Shown in pieces: positions 16,852 to 25,784 of a stretch of DNA of 64,000 bases (position 1 is the first letter of the stretch; each line of letters opens with the position of its first letter). The translations under genes and the position numbers were made by a program. Source of the DNA: Rhodospirillaceae bacterium (GTDB lineage Bacteria; Pseudomonadota; Alphaproteobacteria; Bin65); assembly GCA_028819475.1 (NCBI GenBank), contig JAPPLJ010000067.1:1-64000 (forward strand). Direction: 5' to 3'. The notes beneath the pieces were generated by a model, which worked only from the letters and a program-made list of their open reading frames with translations, ran no database searches and was not told the DNA's origin.

Positions 16852-17688
16852 ATGGCCGCACGAATGCTCGACACCGGCACGGACGAACTGCTGTGCGCGA
16901 TCGACAGCCGGATTGCGACGATCACGCTGAACCGGCCGGAGAAGCGCAACGCGCTGGGCGATACGCTGACGCCGGCGCTGCGCGAAGCGCTGCTCAGGGT
17001 GGAGGCCGATCCAGATGTGCGGGCGGTGATCGTCACGGGTGCGGGAACCGCCTTCTGCGCCGGCGGCGACGTGACCGGCCTGGGCCGGCCATTCAACGAG
17101 GGAACGGCGCAGGCGCCGCGCCGCAGCGCCGACGACGCGATCCGCGGCCTCCAGCACAAGCAGGACACGCTGACCCTGCGGCTCTACCACCTCGCCAAGC
17201 CGACGATCGCGGCGCTGCCCGGCCCGGCGGCCGGCGCAGGCATGTCGATCGCGCTCGCCTGCGACATCCGGCTGGCATCCGAGGGCGCCTTCCTCGCCCC
17301 CGGCTTCGTCAATATCGGCCTGTCGGGCGATTACGGCGGAAGCTGGTTCCTGACCCGGCTGGTCGGCCCGGGGCGGGCCAAGGAGATCTACTTCACGGGC
17401 CGCCGGATCCACGGGGCCGAGGCCCTCCAACTCGGCATCTTCAACGAGGTCGTGCCGGATGCCGAGCTTGCCGGGCGGGCGCGGGAACTGGCCGGCGCGA
17501 TCGCCGCCGGCCCGCCGGTCGCGCTGCGCTACATGAAGGAGAATTTCAACCGCGCCGCCGTCGCCGACCTCAAGACCTGCCTCGACATGGAGGCGGACCG
17601 CACCATCCGCTCGGCCCGGACCGAGGACCATCTCGAAGGGGTCGCAGCCTTCATGGCGAAACGAAAGCCGGAATTCACCGGCCGGTAG
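16852..17688 (+). CDS. Enoyl-CoA hydratase/isomerase family protein
   Basis: This 278-residue crotonase has TITLNRPEKRNALGDTLTPA, the oxyanion-hole motif GAGTAFCAGGDV and PGPAAGAGMSIALACDI, and the late FVNIGLSGDYGGSW in which the usual catalytic Glu position is replaced by Gly/Asp. It ends in KRKPEFTGR. A strong GGGGGCAGGA ribosome site precedes ATG 16852. It follows the broken fadJ by 35 bases and is probably in the same unit, acting in fatty-acyl or aromatic acyl-CoA catabolism. Confidence 0.9.
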   Translation: MAARMLDTGTDELLCAIDSRIATITLNRPEKRNALGDTLTPALREALLRVEADPDVRAVIVTGAGTAFCAGGDVTGLGRPFNEGTAQAPRRSADDAIRGLQHKQDTLTLRLYHLAKPTIAALPGPAAGAGMSIALACDIRLASEGAFLAPGFVNIGLSGDYGGSWFLTRLVGPGRAKEIYFTGRRIHGAEALQLGIFNEVVPDAELAGRARELAGAIAAGPPVALRYMKENFNRAAVADLKTCLDMEADRTIRSARTEDHLEGVAAFMAKRKPEFTGR

Positions 17689-17727
17689 CGTTCCCGCTCC
17701 AGGGCGGGCCACGGCCGAAAGAGCGTT

Positions 17728-18513
17728 ATGAAGCTGACGGAAACACAGATCGCGCGGTTCCGGGACGACGGCTTCCTCATCCTGCCGTCGCTGTTCTCGG
17801 CGGCGGAGGTCGCGGTCCTGAAGGCGGAACTGCCGCGTCTGTTCGCCGAGCGCCGGCCGGAGAATTTCCGCGAGAAGAGCAGCGACGCCGTGCGCACGGC
17901 GATGGCCCTGCACCTGCGCAGCGCGGTCTATGCCCGCCTGATCCGCCATCCGCGGCTTGTGGAGCCGGCGAAGCAGATCCTGGGCGACGGGCTCTACGTC
18001 CAGCAGGTCAAGGTCAACGCCAAGGAGGCCTTCTCCGGCGACGTCTGGCAATGGCACTACGATTTCGCGACCCATCACGGCGAGGACGGCGTGCCCGAGC
18101 CGCTGGCGCTCAACCTGCACGTGCTGCTCGACGAGGTGAACGAGTTCAACGGGCCGATCGTCTTCATCCGCGGCTCGCACCGGCGCGGCGCCGCACCGGC
18201 GACGCTGGACACCGAGACGACGAGCTATCCGCTCTGGGTGGTCGACGACGCGACCGTGACCGGGCTGGTGGACGAAGGCGGGCTGGTCGCCGCCAAGGGG
18301 CCGCCGGGCACTGTGCTGATCTTCGGCGACACGCTGGTCCACGGCTCGTCGATCAACATGACGCCGTGGCCGCGCACCATCTTCTCGCTCATCCTCAACC
18401 CGGTCGCCAACGCGCTGACCCGCCACCGGCGGCCCGACCACCAGCACCACCGGGACCTGACCCCGGTCGAACCCCTCCCGGACGACTGCCTGCTCGAAGC
18501 GGCGGCGGAATGA
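17728..18513 (+). CDS. Phytanoyl-CoA dioxygenase family (Fe(II)/2OG) oxygenase
   Basis: This 261-residue protein has the double-stranded beta-helix iron site: His110 and Asp112 in WQWHYDFATHHGEDG, a distal His205 in LVHGSSINMTPWPR and Arg216 as the likely 2-oxoglutarate ligand. The N-terminal FRDDGFLILPSLFS is typical of PhyH proteins. It would hydroxylate a small molecule using O2 and 2-oxoglutarate in the cytoplasm. It resembles the ectoine/proline hydroxylase branch as much as phytanoyl-CoA hydroxylase, so the substrate is open. Confidence 0.88.
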   Translation: MKLTETQIARFRDDGFLILPSLFSAAEVAVLKAELPRLFAERRPENFREKSSDAVRTAMALHLRSAVYARLIRHPRLVEPAKQILGDGLYVQQVKVNAKEAFSGDVWQWHYDFATHHGEDGVPEPLALNLHVLLDEVNEFNGPIVFIRGSHRRGAAPATLDTETTSYPLWVVDDATVTGLVDEGGLVAAKGPPGTVLIFGDTLVHGSSINMTPWPRTIFSLILNPVANALTRHRRPDHQHHRDLTPVEPLPDDCLLEAAAE

Positions 18514-18562
18514 CCGTGCCGAGGCGGCGCTGAACGCCAAAAAAATCGTTGCCGTAAGGGCG

Positions 18563-18601
18563 TTTGCACAATCTGAAAGTAGAAATTGCGATTTGTGCAA
18601 A
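18563..18601. promoter_or_regulatory. Inverted repeat upstream of the DUF4143 ATPase gene
   Basis: TTTGCACAA at 18563-18571 and its exact complement TTGTGCAAA at 18593-18601 have centres 30 bases apart, about three helical turns. The right arm ends 19 bases before the ATG at 18621. The stretch is AT-rich compared with the flanks and also contains a TTGCAC hexamer that could act as a -35. An operator for a dimeric or looping regulator is likely. Confidence 0.45.
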
Positions 18602-18620
18602 TTCTTGCTAAGCTGCATCT

Positions 18621-20345
18621 ATGATCGAACGTGAAATCGCGCCCCGCCTCAAACGGCTTTTCGGGCAATATCCCTTCGTCACCGTCACCGGGCCGCGCCA
18701 ATCGGGCAAGACCACGCTCTGCCGTGAGACCTTTTCGGATCTTGCCTACGTCAATCTGGAAGCCCCCGATCACCGGGAATTCGCCGAATCCGACCCGCGC
18801 GGCTTTCTCTCCCGCCTCGACGAAGGCGCCATCCTGGACGAAATCCAGCGCGTCCCGGACCTCCTGTCGTATCTTCAGGTCGTTGCCGACGAAAGGGGGC
18901 GGAACGGCCTCTTCATTCTGACGGGCAGCGAACATTTCAAGCTGTCCGAAGCCATAGGCCAATCGCTGGCAGGACGAACCGCGCTGCTGCGCCTCCTGCC
19001 CTTCACGCTTGCCGAGAGGGAGCAGTCGGGCGCCGGCGGCACGCTGGATGACATTCTCTATTCTGGATTTTATCCGCGGATCTACGATCAGGGCATCGAT
19101 CCGCGGCAGGCGCTCGGCGACTATTTCGAAACCTATGTCGAGCGCGACGTGCGCCGGCTGGGCGAGATTCGCAACGTAGCGAATTTCCAGCGCTTCGTCC
19201 GCCTCTGCGCCGGCCGGGTTGGGCAATTGGTTAACTTCGAGTCTCTGGGCTCGGATGCGGGGGTTTCCCATACGACGGTGCGGAACTGGCTGGATCTGCT
19301 GGAGAGAAGCTACATCGCCTTTCGCCTGCCGCCGTTTCACGCCAATTTGCGTAAGCGTCTGGTCAAGACTCCCAAACTCTATTTCTACGACGTCGGCCTA
19401 GCCGCCTACCTTATCGGAATCGAACGGGCCGATCAGGTCGCGTCCCATCCCCTGCGCGGGTCGCTGTTCGAAAACATGGTCGTCGTGGAAGTTCTGAAAC
19501 ACCGGTTCAACCGCGGTCGGTCATCGAACCTTTCTTTCTTCCGGGACAGCCGGGGCCTGGAATGCGATCTCCTTTTCGAGACCGGAAGCGGCATCGGCGC
19601 CATCGAGATCAAATCGGGCGCGACGATCGCCCCGGACTTCTTCGCTTCGCTCAATGCCGTCGCAAGTGCGATTCCGGAAATCGGCATGAAAGCCGTCGTG
19701 TATGGCGGCCCGGATCGCCAATCCCGGAACGCTGGCGAGGTCGTGCCGTTCGATGATCTGCGTGGCTTTCTCGACCGTTTTGAGAACGATCCGGAAATGG
19801 TCGCTTTCGTCGAGGAAAGAATGGCTCCGGAGCCCTCCCGAGCCGACATCGATATTCTTGACAACGTCTACCGCAGGAATATCCGCCCCACGCTCGATGT
19901 ACTCGATGGTTCCTTGAAGAAACATCTGGCTTCGCTCTTTACGAGTTTTCGACCAAGCGATTCTGTTAAACCCAGCGGTAGAGGAGGAGTATCAGGAAGC
20001 GTACTGGGAATCGGTGACTGGGAAAGAACCAAAGCCGAATACATTGCGAAACCTGGATTCTCATTGAGCGATGAGCGACCGCTGAAAATTGGCAAAGAAT
20101 ATCGTTTCGAGAACTATAACGGCGCCCGAATCCGTGAATTCAATATTGTCGTATTTCTCGAATGGACGCTCGAATCCGAAGGTTTTTTGCGGACGGCTAC
20201 AGTCAACGAGACGCAGCTTACCAAGCTCGACGAACATGTTCGCTATGCCGAAGTCGATACCCGCAGCGCCCGAATCGACAGCACCGTTTGGGCCATCGAG
20301 AACGGTGTCAAAGACGAAATCGAAAAGGTATCAGGCACTAGGTAA
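18621..20345 (+). CDS. AAA ATPase with DUF4143 and C-terminal extension
   Basis: This 574-residue protein starts with an AAA_14 ATPase: Walker A TGPRQSGKTT (residues ~23-32), Walker B EGAILDEIQR, and the LTGSEHFKLSEAIGQSLAGR sensor region. The DUF4143 domain follows (DYFETYVERDVRRLGEI, TVRNWLDLLERSYIAFRLPP, KTPKLYFYDVGLAAYLIGI) with a nuclease-like end (RDSRGLECDLLFETG, GAIEIKSGATI). Ordinary members stop near residue 385-400. Here about 170 extra residues follow (from ~400), of unknown fold and in lower-GC sequence. The gene stands alone, with its own putative operator. The role of the family is not settled. Confidence 0.85.
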   Translation: MIEREIAPRLKRLFGQYPFVTVTGPRQSGKTTLCRETFSDLAYVNLEAPDHREFAESDPRGFLSRLDEGAILDEIQRVPDLLSYLQVVADERGRNGLFILTGSEHFKLSEAIGQSLAGRTALLRLLPFTLAEREQSGAGGTLDDILYSGFYPRIYDQGIDPRQALGDYFETYVERDVRRLGEIRNVANFQRFVRLCAGRVGQLVNFESLGSDAGVSHTTVRNWLDLLERSYIAFRLPPFHANLRKRLVKTPKLYFYDVGLAAYLIGIERADQVASHPLRGSLFENMVVVEVLKHRFNRGRSSNLSFFRDSRGLECDLLFETGSGIGAIEIKSGATIAPDFFASLNAVASAIPEIGMKAVVYGGPDRQSRNAGEVVPFDDLRGFLDRFENDPEMVAFVEERMAPEPSRADIDILDNVYRRNIRPTLDVLDGSLKKHLASLFTSFRPSDSVKPSGRGGVSGSVLGIGDWERTKAEYIAKPGFSLSDERPLKIGKEYRFENYNGARIREFNIVVFLEWTLESEGFLRTATVNETQLTKLDEHVRYAEVDTRSARIDSTVWAIENGVKDEIEKVSGTR

Positions 20346-20382
20346 GGAGGTTCCGACCGCCGGCTTCTCACGTCGCCCCGCC

Positions 20383-21105
20383 CTACTCCGCCAGCCGCAG
20401 ATTCACCCTCCGGTTGCGGCGGCCCTTGTTTTCGATCTTGCCGATGGCGACGGGGCCGATCTCGCCGGTCCGGGCGACATGGGTGCCGCCGCAGGGCTGG
20501 AGGTCAACCGTGTTCGCGGCGTCGCCGATCCGCAGCAGGCGGACCGAGCCGGCGCCCATCGGCGGCTTGACCGAGAGGGTGCGCACCAGGTCCGGCCGGG
20601 CGGCCAGTTCCTCGTCGGCGATCCATTCCGCGCCGACCGGCAGATCGGCCGCGATCAGGTCGTTGAGCGCGGCCCCGATGGCGGCCTTGTCGAGGGACGT
20701 GTCGGGCAGGTCGAAATCCAGCCTTCCCTTGCCGTCGCCGACCTGGCCGCCGGTTACCGCGCCGTCGATCACGGCGCACATCAGATGCATCGCCGTGTGA
20801 ACGCGCATGTGGCGATAGCGCCGGTCCCAGTCGATGGCGCACGTAACGGCGTCGCCGGTTGCCGGAAGCGCCGCACCGTCCGTCGGGATGTGCCGGTGCT
20901 CGCCGCTCGCCCGGTCGACGCGGGTATCGGCGATGACGGTCTCGCCGCTGCCGGGCAGTGCGAGCGTGCCGGTATCGCCAAGCTGGCCGCCACCCTCCGG
21001 ATAGAACACCGTGCGATCGAGCACGATCCCCTCCGGCCCGACGCGCAGCACCGTGGCTTCGCAGGTCTTCAGATAGGCGTCGCTGCGGAACAGTTCTTCG
21101 GTCAT
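20383..21105 (-). CDS. alaX: Alanyl-tRNA editing protein AlaX
   Basis: This is a 240-residue stand-alone editing domain related to the AlaRS C-terminal region. TVFYPEGGGQLGDTG is the N-terminal signature, His103 and His107 (HTAMH) and the later CGGTHVARTGEIG supply the zinc ligands. It hydrolyses Ser or Gly mischarged on tRNA-Ala in the cytoplasm. ATG 21105 gives MTEELFRSD, the usual start. The gene is 16 bases downstream of a PLP dehydratase gene in the same direction. Confidence 0.93.
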   Translation of the reverse strand: MTEELFRSDAYLKTCEATVLRVGPEGIVLDRTVFYPEGGGQLGDTGTLALPGSGETVIADTRVDRASGEHRHIPTDGAALPATGDAVTCAIDWDRRYRHMRVHTAMHLMCAVIDGAVTGGQVGDGKGRLDFDLPDTSLDKAAIGAALNDLIAADLPVGAEWIADEELAARPDLVRTLSVKPPMGAGSVRLLRIGDAANTVDLQPCGGTHVARTGEIGPVAIGKIENKGRRNRRVNLRLAE

Positions 21106-21121
21106 GGAATCCTCTTCGCCG

Positions 21122-22090
21122 TCACGCCTCGCCGCCGCCCAGCACGCGCAGATAGACCTTGCGGTCGATATTGCCGCCACTCAGCACGAGGCCGGCCCTG
21201 CGGCCCGCCATCGTCTCGCGCTCCCTGACCAGCGCAGCCAGCGCGGCTGCGCCGGCGCCCTCGGCGATATTGTGGGTGTCGGTGTAGTAGGCCCGCATGG
21301 CGGCCTCGATCTCCGCCTCGCTCACCGTGACGATGCGCGCCGCGCCGCGGTTGACGATGGCGACCGCGTCCGGCGCCGGCACGCGGCAGGCCATGCCGTC
21401 GGCCATGGTATCGGCGGAATTTGTCGAGACCGGCTCGCCGGCTTCGAAGGACAGGGCGTAGCAGGCGGCGTTCTCGGCGCACACGCCGACAATCTCGGTG
21501 GCGAGGCCGAGCGCATCGCGCGCCGCGATCACGCCGCAGATGCCGGAGCCCAGGCCGATGGGCACATAGACCGTGTCCAAGTCCGGCACGGCGCGGAAGA
21601 ATTCCAGCGCGTAGGTCGCCGTGCCGTGCACCAGCGGTTCGGCGAACGAGGCGACCATGTGCAGCCCGCGCGCGTCGGCGAGCGCCTCGGCATGTTCCAG
21701 CGCCTCCTGGAAATCGCTGCCGTGGACGATCAGTTCGCCGCCCTGGGCCTGCATCGCCGCGTTCTTCTCGCGGCTGTTGCCCTCGGGCACAACGATCACC
21801 GGCGTCAGGCCGTTGCGCCGCGCGGCGGTGGCGATGGCCTGGCCGTGGTTGCCGCGGGTCGCCGCGATCACGCCTTCGACCGCCGGCTCGGTGCGGCGCA
21901 GCCGATCCATGTAGACCAGCCCGCCGCGGATCTTGAAGGCGCCGATTGGCGTGTGGTTCTCGTGCTTGACCCAGACCTCGGCGCCGGTGCGCGCGCACAG
22001 GAGCGGCCAGCAATGGGCCGGCGTCGGCGGCATGACAGCGCGGACGGTCCCGGTCGCCGTTTCGATGGCCGCAAGGTCCGGAAGGTTCAT
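21122..22090 (-). CDS. Threonine/serine dehydratase-like PLP enzyme
   Basis: This 322-residue fold-type II PLP enzyme has the Schiff-base Lys53 in PIGAFKIRGG, the ATRGNHGQAIA Asn loop, a glycine-rich phosphate cup (VPIGLGSGICGV) and a C-terminal LSGGNIDRKVYL. It lacks an ACT regulatory domain, so it resembles catabolic threonine ammonia-lyases or hydroxy-amino-acid dehydratases. An alternative GTG lies one codon upstream of ATG 22090. The gene sits between EamA/PhzF and alaX in one minus-strand run. Confidence 0.9.
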   Translation of the reverse strand: MNLPDLAAIETATGTVRAVMPPTPAHCWPLLCARTGAEVWVKHENHTPIGAFKIRGGLVYMDRLRRTEPAVEGVIAATRGNHGQAIATAARRNGLTPVIVVPEGNSREKNAAMQAQGGELIVHGSDFQEALEHAEALADARGLHMVASFAEPLVHGTATYALEFFRAVPDLDTVYVPIGLGSGICGVIAARDALGLATEIVGVCAENAACYALSFEAGEPVSTNSADTMADGMACRVPAPDAVAIVNRGAARIVTVSEAEIEAAMRAYYTDTHNIAEGAGAAALAALVRERETMAGRRAGLVLSGGNIDRKVYLRVLGGGEA

Positions 22091-22114
22091 CACTGTCTCC
22101 CGCAGGGAAAGGCG

Positions 22115-23050
22115 TCAGTGGGCGTATTTCTGGGCGATCCAGGTGCCGAGCAGGATGAGCAGCCCCGCGGCGAGGATGGTCCAGGTGATCCGCTCGCCCA
22201 GAATGACGGCGGCGGCGGCGACGGACAAGACAGGCTGGAGGAACTGGAACACCGCGATCCGCGCGATGCCGCCCCGGTTCATCGCCAGGAACCAGAGCGC
22301 GTAACCCGCGAGCGACGACAGCAGGACGAGCCAGCCGATACCGAGCCAGCTGGCGGACGTTACTGCCGTCCAATCGGTATAAGGGTAGAGGATCAGCATG
22401 GCCGGGACGGTCAGCATCAGGGCGGCGCCGAGGCCGTAGAAGGTCGCGCTCCAGCTGCCGACGACCGGCCCCAGCCTGGCGCCGCTGACATAGCCCGCCG
22501 AGCACAGGCAGACCCCGACGAAAACGACCAGGTCGCCGATCAGCCAGGTCGGCGACAGGGTCAGGTCGCCGGCCGGCTGGGTATAGAGAATCAACAGGAC
22601 CGTGCCGGCGATGGCGACCGCCGCGCCGAGCCACCAGCCCAAGCGCGGCCTCACGCGGTTCGCAATGGCGGCGAACAGGCCGGTGGTGACCGGCAGCAGA
22701 GCCATGATCAGCGCGGCATGGCTGGCGTTGGCGAGCGCAACCCCGATGCTGAGGACTGTCGGCCAGAGCGCGAAATTCAGCCAGCCCGAAATCACCAGTT
22801 GACAACGGTGGCGCGCGGATTCGGGAAAGGGGAGCCGGAAAGCCAGAGCGATGCCAAGGCCGATGAAGCCGGCGAGCATGGAGCGCAGGACACCGGCGGT
22901 CGTCCCGTCGATGGTCTCGACCGCGACCCGGTTGGCCACGACCGTCCCGCCCCAGCAGATCAGCGTCGTCAGCGCGGCGGCCAGAGCAACGGGCGGCAGG
23001 CCGCGGCCGGCGCCGCCGGGCTCGGCGTCGGTCGCGGTCGCGGCGGTCAA
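22115..23050 (-). CDS. EamA/DMT-superfamily transporter
   Basis: About 311 residues with ten predicted membrane segments in two EamA repeats (e.g. VALAAALTTLICWGGTVVAN, ISGWLNFALWPTVLSIGVAL, GWLVLLSSLAGYALWFLAMN, ending ITWTILAAGLLILLGTWIAQ). It would export or exchange amino acids or metabolites across the inner membrane. No ATG is available near the expected N-terminus; a TTG overlapping the PhzF stop (TTGA) fits tight coupling and is chosen, with modest confidence in the start. Confidence 0.85.
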   Translation of the reverse strand: MTAATATDAEPGGAGRGLPPVALAAALTTLICWGGTVVANRVAVETIDGTTAGVLRSMLAGFIGLGIALAFRLPFPESARHRCQLVISGWLNFALWPTVLSIGVALANASHAALIMALLPVTTGLFAAIANRVRPRLGWWLGAAVAIAGTVLLILYTQPAGDLTLSPTWLIGDLVVFVGVCLCSAGYVSGARLGPVVGSWSATFYGLGAALMLTVPAMLILYPYTDWTAVTSASWLGIGWLVLLSSLAGYALWFLAMNRGGIARIAVFQFLQPVLSVAAAAVILGERITWTILAAGLLILLGTWIAQKYAH

Positions 23051-23835
23051 ACCGTGATGGTTCCTTCGAGGTAGGGCGCGGCGTGGCCGGCGATCGAGAC
23101 CCGGTCGCCCCTGAGCGCGCACCAGAGGGCGCCGCCACGGACCGAAACCTGGCGGGCAAACATCTCCGTCTTGCCGAGCCGTTCGGCCCAGTAGGGGATC
23201 AGGATGCAATGGGCGGAACCGGTCACGGGATCCTCGTCGATGCCGCCTGTCGGCGCGAAGAAGCGCGAGACGAAATCGCAGTCTCCGCCCTTTGCGCCCG
23301 GCGCGGTGACTATCAGCTCGGGGATGTCGAGCGCGGCGACCCGGCGGAAATCCGGCCGGACGGCGCGCACGGCTTCCTCGCTGTCCAGCACGGCCAGGGC
23401 GTAGGGTGCGGCGAGCACCGCCTCCGGCGCGACGCCCAAGGCGCCGGCAACGTCACCGATATCCGCCGGCTCCGGGGGCTGGGCCGGGAAATCCATCACC
23501 AGCCGGTCGCCGTCGCGCGCCACCGTTAACGGGCCGCTGCGCGTGTGGAAGGTGACAGCCTCTTCGGCATGGCTGAGCCGGTTGAACAGGACCCAGGCCG
23601 TGCCCAGCGTGGCGTGGCCGCACAGGTCGGCCTCGATCAGCGGCGTGAACCAGCGCAGGTCGAACCCGCCGCCACCGCGCGGCACGAAGAACGCTGTTTC
23701 CGACAGGTTGTTTTCCAGCGCGATGGCCTGCATCGTCGCGTCGGGCAGCCATTCCCGGAGCGGCACGACCGCCGCCGGATTGCCGCCGAACGTCCGCTCG
23801 GTGAAAGCGTCGACCTGGTAGAGCTTCAGTTGCAT
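23047..23835 (-). CDS. PhzF-family isomerase/epimerase
   Basis: This 262-residue protein has the PhzF pattern of two diaminopimelate-epimerase-like lobes: LYQVDAFTERTFGGNPAAV at the start, the catalytic Glu46 in ENNLSETAFF, CGHATLGTAW, and GIDEDPVTGSAHC in the second lobe. Members isomerise small acidic metabolites; phenazine synthesis is only one case and nothing here supports phenazines. Its stop overlaps the transporter start. Confidence 0.92.
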   Translation of the reverse strand: MQLKLYQVDAFTERTFGGNPAAVVPLREWLPDATMQAIALENNLSETAFFVPRGGGGFDLRWFTPLIEADLCGHATLGTAWVLFNRLSHAEEAVTFHTRSGPLTVARDGDRLVMDFPAQPPEPADIGDVAGALGVAPEAVLAAPYALAVLDSEEAVRAVRPDFRRVAALDIPELIVTAPGAKGGDCDFVSRFFAPTGGIDEDPVTGSAHCILIPYWAERLGKTEMFARQVSVRGGALWCALRGDRVSIAGHAAPYLEGTITV

Positions 23836-23968
23836 AGCGGAAGTTCCCTGCGGTTCCGGCCCGCCGATTTCCGCGCTCCGGCAATTCGCACTGAACGGGC
23901 TGCTCTATCCGGAAATGCGCGAAAGAGGCACAAGCCCTCCCGGAACAGGCTCCAACCCGTTCCCCATC

Positions 23969-24088
23969 GTCATTTCGACCGAGCGGAGCGAGCGGAGAAA
24001 TCTTTCCGCACGATGCTTCGGACCGGGCACCGCACGGGAAAGATATCTCCGCTCCGCGGCCCTGCGGGCCGCTCCGGTCGATATGACG
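23969..24088. repeat. Dispersed inverted repeat, family B copy 1
   Basis: It starts GTCATTTCGACCGAGCGGAG and ends with the complementary CTCCGGTCGATATGAC, with an inner GGAGAAATCTTT/AAAGATATCTCC pair. The 277-base gap between phzF and metY is mostly this element; copies of the same design are at 49333 and 57975. Confidence 0.85.
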
Positions 24089-24112
24089 GCGACTATCGGC
24101 GAGCGCCCCGCC

Positions 24113-25399
24113 TCAGGCCGCCTTGTCAAGGGCCTGTTCGAGATCGGCGATGATGTCGTCGATATGCTCGATGCCAACCGACAGGCGGACATAGCCGTCC
24201 GTCACGCCGGTCTGGAGCTGCTCCTCCGGCGTCAGCTGGCTGTGGGTGGTGCTCGCCGGATGAATGGCCAGCGACCGGGAATCCCCGATATTGGCGACGT
24301 GGTAGAGCATCTCCAGCGAGTCGATGAACTTGCGGCCGGCCGCGCGGCCGCCCTTCAACTCGAACCCGACCAGGCTGCCGTAACCGCCGTTCATATACCT
24401 GTCGGCGCGGGCCCGGAATTCGCCGGACTGATGGCCGGGGAAGATGACCTTGCTCACGTCGCTGCGCGTCGCCAGCCAGTCGGCAACCTGCGCCGCGTTC
24501 TCGCTATGCTTCTGCATGCGCAGAGCCAGCGTTTCGAGACCGTTGATGAACAGGAAGGCGTTGAACGGGCTCATGCACGAACCGAGGTCGCGCAGCAGGG
24601 TCGTGCGCGCCTTGATGATGTAGGCGACCGGGCCGAGCGGCGCCGTCGCCTCGACCCAGACCGCGCCGTGATAGCTCGGGTCCGGGGTGTTGAGCGCGGG
24701 CTGCCGTTCCGCATGCTCGGCCCAAGGGAAGTTGCCGCCGTCGACGATCAGGCCGCCGATGGAGTTGCCATGGCCGCCGATATACTTTGTCGTCGAGTGG
24801 ACGATGACCGCGGCGCCGTGCTCGATCGGCTTGCACAGGATCGGGCAGGCGGTGTTGTCCATGACCAGCGGAATGCCGTATTCGCGGCCGATGGCGGCGA
24901 CCTCGGCGATCGGGAAGACGTGCAGCTTCGGGTTCGGCAGCGTCTCGGCGTAGATTGCCCGCGTGCGGTCGTCGATGGCAGCGCGGAAGGCTTCCGGATC
25001 GGCCGGATCGACGAAGCGGACCTCGATGCCCTGGTCCTTCAGCGTGTTGTTGAACAGGTTCCAGGTGCCGCCGTACAGATCGGTCGAACTGATGACGTTG
25101 TCGCCGACCCGCGCCAGGTTCTGGAGCGCGAAGGCCGAGGCCGCCTGGCCGGACGACAGGGCGAGTGCCGCCACGCCGCCTTCGAGCGCCGCGACGCGCT
25201 GCTCGAGCACGTCGTTGGTCGGATTCATGATCCGCGTGTAAATGTTGCCCAGCTCGGCCAGCGCGAACAGGTTCGACGCATGGTCGGTGTCGTTGAACTG
25301 GTACGACGTCGTCTGGTGGATCGGCACGGCGACGGACCCGGTCGTCGGGTCGGCGCGCCAGCCGTGATGAAGGGCGATGGTTTCAGGGTGTTGGCTCAT
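24113..25399 (-). CDS. metY: O-acetylhomoserine sulfhydrylase
   Basis: This 428-residue Cys/Met-metabolism PLP enzyme converts O-acetylhomoserine plus sulfide to homocysteine. IYTRIMNPTNDVLEQRVAAL is at residues 53-72, the PLP-ring Tyr/Gly region SSTDLYGGTWNLF follows near 104, and Lys205 in STTKYIGGHGN is the PLP lysine. The longer length and NxHGN segment separate it from cystathionine gamma-synthases. A SAM-II riboswitch and terminator precede it, so expression should fall when SAM is plentiful. MetA at 6083-7009 is predicted to make its substrate. Confidence 0.95.
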   Translation of the reverse strand: MSQHPETIALHHGWRADPTTGSVAVPIHQTTSYQFNDTDHASNLFALAELGNIYTRIMNPTNDVLEQRVAALEGGVAALALSSGQAASAFALQNLARVGDNVISSTDLYGGTWNLFNNTLKDQGIEVRFVDPADPEAFRAAIDDRTRAIYAETLPNPKLHVFPIAEVAAIGREYGIPLVMDNTACPILCKPIEHGAAVIVHSTTKYIGGHGNSIGGLIVDGGNFPWAEHAERQPALNTPDPSYHGAVWVEATAPLGPVAYIIKARTTLLRDLGSCMSPFNAFLFINGLETLALRMQKHSENAAQVADWLATRSDVSKVIFPGHQSGEFRARADRYMNGGYGSLVGFELKGGRAAGRKFIDSLEMLYHVANIGDSRSLAIHPASTTHSQLTPEEQLQTGVTDGYVRLSVGIEHIDDIIADLEQALDKAA

Positions 25400-25533
25400 G
25401 AATCCTTTTCCTGGCCTGTTGCGCGGCCCGGCGGGAACCCGGGCACGGTACTTGGAGCCGGTCTTGAATCCGGCAAATCCAGCCGGCAACGCCGGTCGGC
25501 CGGGCGCGGACAGAAAAGGAAAAAACGGGCAAC

Positions 25534-25565
25534 AAAAAACCCGCTTCAGCGTTTCTGCCAGCGGG
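25534..25565 (-). terminator. Intrinsic terminator of the SAM-II expression platform
   Basis: Read on the minus strand, CCCGCT pairs with AGCGGG across a 14-base loop region and is followed by TTTTTT. It lies about 12 bases after the riboswitch and 135 bases before metY, the position of a regulated attenuator. Confidence 0.7.
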
Positions 25566-25576
25566 GCCAGATACAC

Positions 25577-25634
25577 GGCGCCGCTTTAGCTGCATTTGTT
25601 ATGCGCCCGCAAGCTGGTGCTCAAATCGGCGCAG
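25577..25634 (-). promoter_or_regulatory. SAM-II riboswitch
   Basis: On the minus strand the RNA reads TGCGCCGATTTGAGC, then CAGCTTGCG, then GGCGCATAACAAATGCAGCT and AAAGCGGCG. The TGCGCC/GGCGCA arms form P1, and the GATTTGA loop, AACAAATG and AGCTAAA stretches are the conserved pseudoknot and ligand-binding parts of SAM-II. It lies in the leader of metY, the classic alphaproteobacterial context. SAM binding would lower metY expression. Confidence 0.85.
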
Positions 25635-25642
25635 CGTCGCAG

Positions 25643-25671
25643 GATGTAGCGGCAGCGGCACCGCTTGGCAA
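25643..25671 (-). promoter_or_regulatory. Promoter for the SAM-II/metY leader
   Basis: Minus-strand TTGCCA (25671-25666) and TACATC (25648-25643) are 17 bases apart, which places transcription start near 25636, right at the beginning of the riboswitch. Farther upstream, to 25784, there is only GC-rich low-complexity sequence with repeated GTCCACCGG units. Confidence 0.45.
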
Positions 25672-25784
25672 GAGCCAAGCCGCCTTGAAGGCTCCGGCCG
25701 CACCCCGCCGTGCGGCCGGCCGTCCGTCCCACCGTCCACCGGACCGTCCACCGGGCCGGCGGAGGCAGGCGGGCTGCTGTCGTA

